A stretch of DNA of 64,000 nucleotides, taken from Phil1 sp040767925 (GTDB lineage Bacteria > Bacillota > Clostridia > Christensenellales > CAG-138). The DNA is taken from assembly GCA_040767925.1 (NCBI GenBank), contig JAXGNN010000001.1, positions 248,001 to 312,000 on the forward strand, written 5' to 3'. Below the pieces are notes generated by a model. It saw only the letters and a program-made list of their open reading frames with translations, searched no databases and was not told the DNA's origin. A program made the translations under genes and the position numbers. Positions within the stretch are counted from its first letter, which is position 1; every line of letters starts with the position of its first letter. Below are positions 17,819 to 25,546 of this stretch, one piece after another.

Positions 17819-19003
17819 ATGCTTTTCCAAAGAATCACCAGGCGCGCGCTCGCGTCCATGCTTGTGATCGCATTCGCGCTCATCGCTCTGGCGGGCTGCA
17901 GCGTGCGCAACCCGAACCCCACGGTGCTCAAGGTCGGGGATATCCAGGTCGGCATGAGCAAGTATTACTCGCTGTACAGCTCGTATAAACAACTGTATTC
18001 AGCCTACGGCATCTACGACGTTTCCACATCCGAAAAGCTGCGCGTTTTTCAGGACAATATCTTCGATATGCTCGTCGAGAGCTATCTCGCGCTCTACTGG
18101 GCGAAGCAGGACGGCGTGACGCTCACCGAGGAGGAGGAAGCCAAAGCGCGGGAGGACCTCGAAGCGCAGATCGAAGAGACGCTCGCCTCCTACGCCGAGG
18201 ACGTGGACGAGTCCGTCACCGACGAGGCCGCCATCCGCGAAGCCGAAATGAAGCTTTTCAAAAAAGACCTGCGCGAAGGCGGATGGACATATAAGGAATA
18301 CACCGGCATGCTGCTCGAGTCCCTCCGGGACGAGGCCATCGCCAACAAATATCTCGACGGCATCTACGCCGAGCGCGTCAGCGTCACGGACGAGGACGTG
18401 AAGGCCCGTTACGACGAGCTCCTCGCCGAACAGCAGGAAGCCTATGCCGCCGATCCCACGCAGTATTACACCGACTACTCCAATTTCCACAACAGCGGCG
18501 GGCAGCAGCCGTTGGTCGCGCCCGCGGGCTACCGGACCTGCAAGCACATACTCATCAAATTCGCCGAGGAGGGTGAGACGAAGGACGTCGACGCCATCGT
18601 GGCCGAGGTGCAGGCGAAGATCGACGCCGGCGAGGACTTCGACGCGCTCATTAAGGAGTACAACGAGGATCCGGGCATGGAGTCCGAACCCTACGCCACC
18701 TCCGGCTACCTCATCAGCGAGGGCATCATCGACAAGTACTTCGAGGGCTTCGGCGCCGCCGCCATGGCGCTCGAGAAAGTCGGCGACGTGAGCGGCCCCG
18801 TCGAGACGGAAGCGGGCTATCACTTCATCCAGTACACCGCGGACGTGAGCACCGAGGCGCTCCCCTACGACGATGTCAAGGACGAAATGAAGGAGGCCAT
18901 GATCAACGAAGCCAAGTCGGCGGTCTATCAGGAACTGCTCGAGCAGTGGAGCGCCGGCACCGAGGTCGTCCGGTATTACGAGCGCGTGAACAACGTGCGC
19001 TGA
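17819..19003 (+). CDS. PrsA/SurA-like peptidyl-prolyl isomerase lipoprotein
   Basis: 394 residues. The signal peptide ends in the lipobox LAGC (Cys at about residue 25). A chaperone-like N-terminal region with SurA-type helices is followed by a parvulin domain at about residues 235-350: CKHILIKF, the spaced DFDALIKEYNEDPG, SGYLI and GYHFIQY motifs are all there. Such proteins help secreted proteins fold outside the membrane. It has a strong promoter and AAAGGAG ribosome site upstream, and a hairpin terminator downstream, so it is a single-gene unit. Could be named prsA, but the family has several paralogues. Confidence 0.88.
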   Translation: MLFQRITRRALASMLVIAFALIALAGCSVRNPNPTVLKVGDIQVGMSKYYSLYSSYKQLYSAYGIYDVSTSEKLRVFQDNIFDMLVESYLALYWAKQDGVTLTEEEEAKAREDLEAQIEETLASYAEDVDESVTDEAAIREAEMKLFKKDLREGGWTYKEYTGMLLESLRDEAIANKYLDGIYAERVSVTDEDVKARYDELLAEQQEAYAADPTQYYTDYSNFHNSGGQQPLVAPAGYRTCKHILIKFAEEGETKDVDAIVAEVQAKIDAGEDFDALIKEYNEDPGMESEPYATSGYLISEGIIDKYFEGFGAAAMALEKVGDVSGPVETEAGYHFIQYTADVSTEALPYDDVKDEMKEAMINEAKSAVYQELLEQWSAGTEVVRYYERVNNVR

Positions 19004-19023
19004 CATTCTTCGCCACGCGTGAA

Positions 19024-19050
19024 AACGGCCGCCTTTACCGGGCGGCCGTT
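19024..19050 (+). terminator. Terminator after the parvulin gene
   Basis: AACGGCCGCC (19024-19033) pairs with GGCGGCCGTT (19041-19050) around a 7-base loop. The gene on the other side converges on it. Confidence 0.75.
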
Positions 19051-19085
19051 CTGCGTTTCGCGATTCTGTTTTCCGGCGGCGCGGC

Positions 19086-19310
19086 TCAGTCGTCCTTGAC
19101 GGGCCTCCTGTGCCGGCCTTCCTCCCTTTCGCGCCTGAAGAGGAATTTGATGCTCCATATGCCCGCGAGCCCCACGAGCGTATAGAGGATCCTCGAGACG
19201 ACGCCGCTCATTCCGCCGAATATCCCGGCGATGAGATCATATTGAAATATACCCACAAGCCCCCAATTGAGCGCCCCGATGATGATGAGAATCAATGCGA
19301 TGGTATCCAT
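19086..19310 (-). CDS. DUF378 small membrane protein (YuzA-like)
   Basis: 74 residues with two hydrophobic segments. The pattern ALNWGLVGIFQYDL, FGG and SRILYTLVGLAGIWSI is diagnostic of DUF378, a family of small membrane proteins of unknown function common in Firmicutes. The start ATG at 19310 has an AAAGGAG ribosome site. A basic, Arg-rich C-terminus is predicted inside. Confidence 0.85.
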   Translation of the reverse strand: MDTIALILIIIGALNWGLVGIFQYDLIAGIFGGMSGVVSRILYTLVGLAGIWSIKFLFRREREEGRHRRPVKDD

Positions 19311-19375
19311 AGCGTATCTCCTTTGTTTTGTTACGCATAGGATACTTCTTGAAGCCGATTCCTATACCTGAGACT

Positions 19376-19648
19376 TTATTTTTTCTTTTCAGGGAAGATT
19401 TCGACGGTGAATTTATGAAAAGGGACGGACTCCATAAAATCCTCCTTTGAAAAGGAGGTCCTCCGGAACGCGTTGAGCTCGTTCTGGTGCTTTTTAAGCA
19501 GCACCGGGCGCGCGAGATCCAGCGCGCGGCACAGTTCGCCCACGATTTCGCTCCACTCCTCGACGGACTGCGGCCGGATGCCGGGAAATTCCCGCATGGC
19601 ATCGGCAAGGATTTTGTTGTCATCGCGCGTCGCGGCCCAGATTTTCAT
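19376..19648 (-). CDS. Conserved hypothetical protein, 90 residues
   Basis: Begins MKIWAATRDDNKILADA and ends in a Lys-rich tail. No signal peptide or membrane segment. The ATG at 19648 follows GGAGGGG, and no other ORF competes, so it is likely real. The N-terminal pattern resembles short clostridial hypothetical proteins, but I cannot name a function. Confidence 0.6.
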   Translation of the reverse strand: MKIWAATRDDNKILADAMREFPGIRPQSVEEWSEIVGELCRALDLARPVLLKKHQNELNAFRRTSFSKEDFMESVPFHKFTVEIFPEKKK

Positions 19649-19693
19649 ATCGACCCCTCCGTTATATACATAATGCGCCCTCCCCCTACATAT

Positions 19694-19717
19694 AACGGGC
19701 GGCTTGCGCCGCCCGTT
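19694..19717. terminator. Hairpin downstream of the EF-G-like gene
   Basis: AACGGGCGGC (19694-19703) pairs with GCCGCCCGTT (19708-19717) around TTGC. It lies 20 bases past the stop of the minus-strand EF-G-like gene. Confidence 0.6.
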
Positions 19718-19738
19718 TTAAAGAAGAAATATTCGATT

Positions 19739-21811
19739 TTATTCTTCCTCTTCCTCTTCCTTCTTGGCGGACTCGATGATCTTCTTCGCCTCGAGCGCGG
19801 GCACGTCCTCGTAACGGGCGAATTCGCTCGTGAAGGAACCGCGCGCCTGCGTCATGGACCTGAGGTCCGTCGCGTACTTGAACATCTCGGAAAGCGGGGC
19901 CTCGGCGACGACCACGGTGCCGCCCTCCCCCGGGTTCATGCCCAGCATCCTGCCGCGGCGGCGGTTGAGATCGCCGATGACCTCGCCCACATAATCGCTG
20001 GGAACGCAAATCTCGTATTTATAGATCGGCTCGATGAGCGTCGGGTTCGCTTTCGCGCAGGCTTCCTTGTACGCAAGGCGCGCCGCGGACTTGAACGCGA
20101 CTTCCTTGGAATCCACGGGGTGGTACTTGCCGAAGAAGAGCGTTGCCTTCACGCCCGTCATGGGGTACCCCGCCAGCACGCCGCGGAGCATGGCCTCGCG
20201 CGTGCCCTTTTCGACCGCGGGGATGAACTCCCTCGGAACCACGCCGCCGACGATGGCGTTGACGAACTCGAAATCCTCGCCGCCCTCGAGCGGCTCGAAG
20301 CGCATGTTGACCACGCCGAACTGGCCGCTGCCGCCGGTCTGCTTCTTATGCTTTCCTTCGGCTTCGGCCGTGCCGCGGATGGTCTCGCGGTACGGAATGC
20401 GCGGGTCGGCGAGCTGGGCTTCCACGCCGGTCTTGTTGCGCAGCTTGCTGCACACGACGTCGAGGTGCACCTCGCCAAGGCCGGAGAGCAGCACGTCGCC
20501 GGTCTCCGCGTTCTTCTCGAGCGCGATGGTCGGATCCTCGTCGAGCAGCTTGTTGAGGCCCGCGAACACCTTGTCCTCCTCGCCCTGCTTCCTTGCGGAA
20601 ACCGCGAGCGCGATGGCGGGCTTGGGGAATTCGATGGGGTCGAACCTCACGGGGTTGGCCGCGTCGCAAAGGGTATCTCCCGTCGAGGTATACTGCAGCT
20701 TGGAGAGCGCGCCGATATCGCCCGCGATGAGCTTATCCACGGCGACGGACTTCTTGCCGCGAAGGATGTATACGGTGCCGGGTTTTTCAGCCTTCTCCTC
20801 GGAGCTGTTGTAAGGCGCGGTGTTCGCGTCGAGCACGCCGGAATGGACTTTGACGATGGAGTATTTGCCGAACTGATCGATCACGGTCTTCACGACCTGG
20901 GCGGCGAACTTGCCGTCCTTTTTGATCTCGACGGGCTCGCCTGTCTTGACGCTCGCGGCATTCGGAGCCTTGCACTCGCTCGCCGCGGGCATGTAGTGCA
21001 CGAGGTTGTCGAGCAGCGCGGGCACGCCGATGTTCGGCATCGCGGCGCAGCAGCAGACCGGGGTGATGATGCCTTCCTTCACGCCCTTCCCGAGGCCCTT
21101 CAACATGTCCTCGCGGGAGAGCTCGCCCTCCTCGAAGAACTTCTCCATCAGTTCCTCGTCGGATTCGGCGGCGGCCTCGGTGAGCGCCTCGTAATACTTC
21201 TTGGCCTGCGCGTCGAGCGCCGCGGGGATGGGGATCTCCTTCTCGCCCTTGCCGTCGAACTTCCTCGCCGTCATGTTCGTGAGATCCACATAGCCGATGA
21301 AAGCGCCGCCTTCCATGATGGGCAGCTGTATGGGTACCACGGAGGGGCCGAATTTAGCGTTGATCTCGTCCATGACCTTGGTGAAATTGGCGTTCTCGCG
21401 GTCCATCTGGTTGACGATCATCATGCGGGCCTTGCTCGCCTTTTTGCACATGTCCATGGCCTTCTCGGTGCCGACCACGGGGCCGGATACCGCGCCCACG
21501 ACGATCATGGCGGAATCCGCGAGCATCATCGCAGAGGTGACCTCCCCGTAAAAATCGAAGAAGCCCGGCGCGTCGATCAGGTTTATCTTAACGTCCTTCC
21601 ACTCGAGGGGAGCAAGCGCGGCGTTGATGGAAATGGAGCGCTTGACTTCCTCGGGGTCGAAGTCGGTCGTGGTGGTGCCGTTGTCAACGCGGCCAAGGCG
21701 CTCGGTCAGGCCGGCGTTGAAGAGCATCGCCTCGGTGAGCGTGGTCTTCCCCTCTCCGCCGTGTCCGAAAACGCCTACGTTGCGTATGTTTGCTGCGGTG
21801 TAATCTTTCAT
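19739..21811 (-). CDS. Elongation factor G-like GTPase (EF-G paralogue)
   Basis: 690 residues. The GTPase P-loop reads GHGGEGKTTL instead of the AHIDAGKTT of canonical EF-G. The switch II motif DAPGFFDF (for DTPGHVDF) and G4 NQMDR also differ, while domains II-V keep the EF-G order. These differences place it in the fusA-like (EF-G2-like) branch seen beside ordinary EF-G in many Clostridia and other phyla; such paralogues may lack translocase activity. The C-terminus ends in a Lys/Glu-rich run (KKEEEEEE). No ribosomal operon surrounds it, which fits a paralogue rather than the main fusA. Confidence 0.88.
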   Translation of the reverse strand: MKDYTAANIRNVGVFGHGGEGKTTLTEAMLFNAGLTERLGRVDNGTTTTDFDPEEVKRSISINAALAPLEWKDVKINLIDAPGFFDFYGEVTSAMMLADSAMIVVGAVSGPVVGTEKAMDMCKKASKARMMIVNQMDRENANFTKVMDEINAKFGPSVVPIQLPIMEGGAFIGYVDLTNMTARKFDGKGEKEIPIPAALDAQAKKYYEALTEAAAESDEELMEKFFEEGELSREDMLKGLGKGVKEGIITPVCCCAAMPNIGVPALLDNLVHYMPAASECKAPNAASVKTGEPVEIKKDGKFAAQVVKTVIDQFGKYSIVKVHSGVLDANTAPYNSSEEKAEKPGTVYILRGKKSVAVDKLIAGDIGALSKLQYTSTGDTLCDAANPVRFDPIEFPKPAIALAVSARKQGEEDKVFAGLNKLLDEDPTIALEKNAETGDVLLSGLGEVHLDVVCSKLRNKTGVEAQLADPRIPYRETIRGTAEAEGKHKKQTGGSGQFGVVNMRFEPLEGGEDFEFVNAIVGGVVPREFIPAVEKGTREAMLRGVLAGYPMTGVKATLFFGKYHPVDSKEVAFKSAARLAYKEACAKANPTLIEPIYKYEICVPSDYVGEVIGDLNRRRGRMLGMNPGEGGTVVVAEAPLSEMFKYATDLRSMTQARGSFTSEFARYEDVPALEAKKIIESAKKEEEEEE

Positions 21812-21941
21812 CGTGCTGTCCCTTCCCTTTACGGTGTATGAGTTTTAGCGCAACTTAACCAAAGCGCCTCTGCGCTAACTATATTATTCTAGCAGGAGCG
21901 GCCACTCTTGTAAACTGTTTTTAACGCCGTTTTCCTGAATT

Positions 21942-24239
21942 TCAGCCGCATTTGCTGTACCCGCAGGCGCGGCAGATGACGCAGCCGCCCTCGTGCTCCA
22001 TCGCGGCTGCGCATTCGGGACACGGCTGAGAAGGGATCCGCTCCGGCTCCCCGCAGCAGGCGCATTCGGCCGGCTCTTCCCTCTCAATGGGCTTCTCAAA
22101 GCCGTCCGCCGCCTTTTTCGCGTCCTCCTCCGCCTTGATCCTCGCGACCTTCTCGAGCACCTTACCGATGGCGTCCGGGCAGGAGAGCACCTTGATGTTG
22201 TTGTTGAGCGCCCTCTGGCGGAGCGTCGAGTGACAGCGAATGCCCTTCAGCTGCTCGATGATGGCGTTCACGTCGAGGCCGGAGCGCAGCGCGGTCGAAA
22301 TGAGCCGGCTCGTCGCCTCGCTCTGGCTCGGGCAGCCGCCCGCGCGACCGAGGTTCGCGAACACCTCGCAGATGCCCTCGTCGTCGTAATTGACCGTCAC
22401 ATACAGGTTGCCGCAGCCGATGACCACCTTTTCCGTAATGCCGCGCGTCACCTCCGGGCGCGGGCGCGGCGCTATTTTTGCGGAAGCGATATTCGCCTTC
22501 CCATCCTTCCCGGCCTCCCCCGCCTTGTCGCCGACGTAGAGCACCTGGTCCTCGCGGCTGCCGTCACGGTAGATGGTGACGCCCTTGCAGCCGAGCTTGT
22601 ACGCGAGCGTGAACACCTCCGCGACCTCCTCGCGCGTGGCGTCGTGGCGGAAGTTGACGGTCTTCGACACGGCGTTATCGGTATGGCGCTGGAAGGCGCT
22701 CTGCATCCGGATGTGATACCTGGGCGTGATGTCGTGCGCCGTGACGAATACGCGGCGGATGTGCTCGGGCACCTCGGCGATGTTCTCGAGCGTGCCCTCG
22801 CGCGCGATGCGGCGCATGAGCGCGTCCGAATAGAAGCCCTCGCGCCGCGCCACCTCGGCGAAATACGGATCGACCTGCGGGAGCTCGTCGTTGTCCATGA
22901 CATTCCTCACGAACGAGAGCGCAAAGAGGGGCTCCACGCCGCTGGACGCGCCGCAGATGATCGAAATGGTGCCCGTGGGGGCGATGGTCGTGCAGGTGGC
23001 GTTGCGGTAGGGCTTCCCCGTTCCCGCGAGCGCGCTCTTCTCAAACAGCGGGAAGGGGCCGCGCTTTTCGCCGAGCGCGACAGACGCCTCGTGCGCGCGC
23101 TCGTTGATGAAGCGCATCACGTCGTTGGCGACGCCGATGCCCTCCTCGGAATTATACGGGACGCCGAGGCGGTAGAGCATGTCCGCAAAGCCCATCACGC
23201 CGAGGCCGATCTTCCTCGTGGCGAGCGTCCTTTCGGCGATAACGTCGAGCGGATACCGGTTGACCTCGATGACGTTGTCGAGGAAGTGTACGGCGCTGTC
23301 GATGGTTTTTCCCAAAAGGCCGTAATCGATCGCATGGCCGTCGCCCTCTTTTTTGAGCATCCTCGAGAGGTTCAGCGAACCGAGGTTGCAGCTTTCATAG
23401 GGCAGCAGCGGCTGCTCGCCGCAGGGGTTCGTGGATTCGATCTCGCCCGCGGCCTCGCGAACGACGTTGTCCCTGTTCATGCGGTCGAGGAAGATGATGC
23501 CCGGTTCCCCGTTCTTCCAGGCCATGTCGACGATGAGCTCGAATATTTCCCTCGCGCGCTCCGTACCCGTCACGGCCTTCGTGCGCGGGTCGACGAGCTC
23601 GTAGGGTTCATCCCGCTCCGCGGCCTCCATGAACCGCTCCGTCAGCCCCACGCTGATGTTGAAGTTCGTGATCTCGCGGGGGTCGCTCTTGCAGGTGACG
23701 AACTGGCGGATGTCGGGGTGGTCCACGCGCAGGATGCCCATGTTCGCGCCGCGCCGCGTGCCGCCCTGCTTGACGGCCTCCGTCGCCGCGTTAAAGACCT
23801 TCATGAAGCTGATGGGACCGCTCGCCACGCCGCCCGTGGAGCGCACCGTCGCCCCCGCGGGACGAAGGCGCGAGAAGGAAAAGCCCGTGCCGCCGCCGCT
23901 CTTGTGGATGAGCGCGGCGTTTTTCACGGTCTCGAAGATCTCCTCCATGGAGTCGCCCACAGGCAGCACGAAGCACGCGCTCAGCTGGCCGAGAGGCTTC
24001 CCCGCGTTCATAAGCGTGGGCGAGTTGGGCATGAAGAGGAGCTTGTCCATCATGTCGTAGAACTCATATGCGAGCGCCTTGAGGTCGGCGCGCGGGTCGT
24101 ACGCGAGCTCGCCCGCGGCGACGGCATCCGCCACGCGGCGGAACATCCCGTCCGGCGTTTCGATGATGTTCGAGTCCCCGTCCCTCGTGAGATAACGCCG
24201 CTCGAGCACGGTCAGCGCGTTTTTCGAAAGTTCGGCCAT
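21942..24239 (-). CDS. nrdJ: Adenosylcobalamin-dependent (class II) ribonucleotide reductase
   Basis: 765 residues. It makes deoxyribonucleotides using vitamin B12 as radical source, so needs neither oxygen nor a second subunit. Visible signatures are NSPTLMNAG with the downstream Cys of LSACFVLPV, the active-site NPCGEQPLLPYESCNLGSLNL, and the C-terminal TSCPD domain starting near GCGNLYVTVN. The last 30 residues hold four CxxC-type pairs (CACC, CPEC, CVIC, CGYSKC), a zinc-binding end common in this subclass. The ATG at 24239 follows GGAGGGG. Two NrdR-like boxes lie just upstream. Confidence 0.95.
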   Translation of the reverse strand: MAELSKNALTVLERRYLTRDGDSNIIETPDGMFRRVADAVAAGELAYDPRADLKALAYEFYDMMDKLLFMPNSPTLMNAGKPLGQLSACFVLPVGDSMEEIFETVKNAALIHKSGGGTGFSFSRLRPAGATVRSTGGVASGPISFMKVFNAATEAVKQGGTRRGANMGILRVDHPDIRQFVTCKSDPREITNFNISVGLTERFMEAAERDEPYELVDPRTKAVTGTERAREIFELIVDMAWKNGEPGIIFLDRMNRDNVVREAAGEIESTNPCGEQPLLPYESCNLGSLNLSRMLKKEGDGHAIDYGLLGKTIDSAVHFLDNVIEVNRYPLDVIAERTLATRKIGLGVMGFADMLYRLGVPYNSEEGIGVANDVMRFINERAHEASVALGEKRGPFPLFEKSALAGTGKPYRNATCTTIAPTGTISIICGASSGVEPLFALSFVRNVMDNDELPQVDPYFAEVARREGFYSDALMRRIAREGTLENIAEVPEHIRRVFVTAHDITPRYHIRMQSAFQRHTDNAVSKTVNFRHDATREEVAEVFTLAYKLGCKGVTIYRDGSREDQVLYVGDKAGEAGKDGKANIASAKIAPRPRPEVTRGITEKVVIGCGNLYVTVNYDDEGICEVFANLGRAGGCPSQSEATSRLISTALRSGLDVNAIIEQLKGIRCHSTLRQRALNNNIKVLSCPDAIGKVLEKVARIKAEEDAKKAADGFEKPIEREEPAECACCGEPERIPSQPCPECAAAMEHEGGCVICRACGYSKCG

Positions 24240-24252
24240 TCTTTTAGCCCCT

Positions 24253-24300
24253 CCACAATATATTTGATCGTTTTTGTCGCATCCATACTAAATATTGGGT
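24253..24300 (-). promoter_or_regulatory. Tandem NrdR-like operator boxes before nrdJ
   Basis: Two 16-base near-palindromes, 24253-24268 (CCACAATATATTTGAT) and 24285-24300 (ATACTAAATATTGGGT), match the NrdR box consensus acaCwAtATaTwGtgt at about 12-13 positions each. They are offset by 32 bases, three helical turns, which is the usual arrangement for NrdR. They end 14 bases before the start codon. Confidence 0.65.
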
Positions 24301-24379
24301 GTGTTGACATTTTAACACCGCATACGGCGCATGTAAAGATGGTTATGGGATGAAATTCAACAGAAGTTACCCGCGTAAA

Positions 24380-24407
24380 AGAGCGGCAGGCGCGTGCCTG
24401 CCGCTCT
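24380..24407 (-). terminator. Terminator downstream of spoIIID
   Basis: AGAGCGGCAGGC (24380-24391) pairs with GCCTGCCGCTCT (24396-24407). On the minus strand the stem is followed by TTTAC. Confidence 0.7.
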
Positions 24408-24427
24408 ATATTATAGCGCGAATCGCG

Positions 24428-24523
24428 TCACTGGAAGTCCCGCGCGAGTCCGCCCGCGCGCGCCGGAGCGCCGCGCGCAAACGTGCGGCCGGACGCCGCG
24501 GCAGGCAGGGCGGTTGTTCTCAT
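24428..24523 (-). CDS. Possible 31-residue small protein downstream of spoIIID
   Basis: A short frame from ATG at 24523 to TGA at 24428, with AAAAGGGGAACGCG before the start. It is rich in Ala, Arg and Gly (MRTTALPAAASGRTFARG), which in GC-rich DNA can arise by chance. It would be co-transcribed with spoIIID before the terminator. Confidence 0.25.
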   Translation of the reverse strand: MRTTALPAAASGRTFARGAPARAGGLARDFQ

Positions 24524-24556
24524 CGCGTTCCCCTTTTCAGGTTGTATTTCACAGGT

Positions 24557-24844
24557 TTACAGAATGACGGTTCGTTTGTCCAGCTCGTTCTTCACGGGAT
24601 TTCCCTTGTATTTGAGGTAAGTCGCCATGCCGCCGCGGATGTGGCGCTCCTCCCTGTTCTTGGCGAGGATCGCCTTGACCTTTTTGGCGAGCGAGGGGTC
24701 GAGGTTCTTGAGCCTCGTCTGCATGTCGTGGTGCACGGTGGATTTGCTGATGCCGAACTCCCTCGCGGCGCTGCGGACGGTCGCCCCGTGCTCGACGATG
24801 TACTCCGCGACGTTCAATACCCGTTCTTCTATATAAGCGTACAT
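24557..24844 (-). CDS. spoIIID: Sporulation transcriptional regulator SpoIIID
   Basis: 95 residues from an ATG at 24844. SpoIIID is a mother-cell DNA-binding protein that switches genes on and off between the sigma-E and sigma-K stages. The helix-turn-helix ATVRSAAREFGISKSTVHHD at about residues 22-41 and the basic C-terminal region KNREERHIRGGMATYLKY are the family features. The start follows GGGGGTATCTTT. The protein appears intact. Confidence 0.95.
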   Translation of the reverse strand: MYAYIEERVLNVAEYIVEHGATVRSAAREFGISKSTVHHDMQTRLKNLDPSLAKKVKAILAKNREERHIRGGMATYLKYKGNPVKNELDKRTVIL

Positions 24845-24913
24845 AAAGATACCCCCGAACAAGCTTTGTTCATGCTTATGAGGGTATGCGCGGAATAATT
24901 CGTAAGTTGTTGC

Positions 24914-25546
24914 TTATATTTGGAGCTCCCTCGCGAGCGCCGTGACGCCATATATCCTGTCGGCCCCGGCGCGGCGCAGCGCTTTTGCGCATTCGTTGAG
25001 CGTCGCTCCCGTGGTGCGCACATCGTCCACGAGGAGTATCTTCCTGCCCGCGGCCGCGGGGCGCGCCTCAAACGCGCCCGCCATGTTTCGAGTCCTCCCA
25101 GCGGCGTCGAAACGCGTCTGCGACTCCGTCTCGCGCGCGCGGACGAGAAGCCTTTCGTCGAGCGGGATGCCGAGCCTTCCCGCGAGTTCCCGCGCGATGA
25201 GCGCGCTCTGGTTATACCCGCGCTTTTGAAGCTTCTTTTTATGGAGGGGCACGGGAACGACAGCGTCCATCTCCCAATCCGGCGGAACCGTTATGAGCGC
25301 GGCGAAGAAGGGCGCGAGGTAGCGCGCGTCGTCGTACTTCAGGCGGCGTGCGGCGGAGGCTGCGACCGCGTCGTAGCGGATACCCGCGGCAAAGCCGTCA
25401 AGCGCCGCGGGGCAAGGCGCGTCATTCATGAAAACGATCTGCTCCAAGCACGCTCCGCAAAGCCCGCGCGCGTCGGTGCGCGCCTCCCGGCCGCAGAGGA
25501 AGCATGTCGCGTCTTTGGGGAAAACCCAGTCGAGAAAGCCGCTCAT
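24914..25546 (-). CDS. comFC: ComFC-family phosphoribosyltransferase
   Basis: 210 residues. The N-terminus holds two Cys pairs (CFLCG and CGAC) for a zinc ribbon; the C-terminal half is a type I phosphoribosyltransferase fold with the PRPP loop ILLVDDVRTTGATL. ComFC is required for DNA uptake in naturally competent bacteria, but the family is widespread in non-competent Clostridia and its substrate is not established. The ATG overlaps the recD2 stop by 4 bases, so the two DNA-related genes form an operon. Confidence 0.9.
   Translation of the reverse strand: MSGFLDWVFPKDATCFLCGREARTDARGLCGACLEQIVFMNDAPCPAALDGFAAGIRYDAVAASAARRLKYDDARYLAPFFAALITVPPDWEMDAVVPVPLHKKKLQKRGYNQSALIARELAGRLGIPLDERLLVRARETESQTRFDAAGRTRNMAGAFEARPAAAGRKILLVDDVRTTGATLNECAKALRRAGADRIYGVTALARELQI

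Noticed and set aside
19487..24353. Two plus-strand frames of about 785 residues opposite the EF-G-like gene and nrdJ.
   Set aside because: Same antisense effect; both real genes on the minus strand have intact catalytic motifs and ribosome sites.
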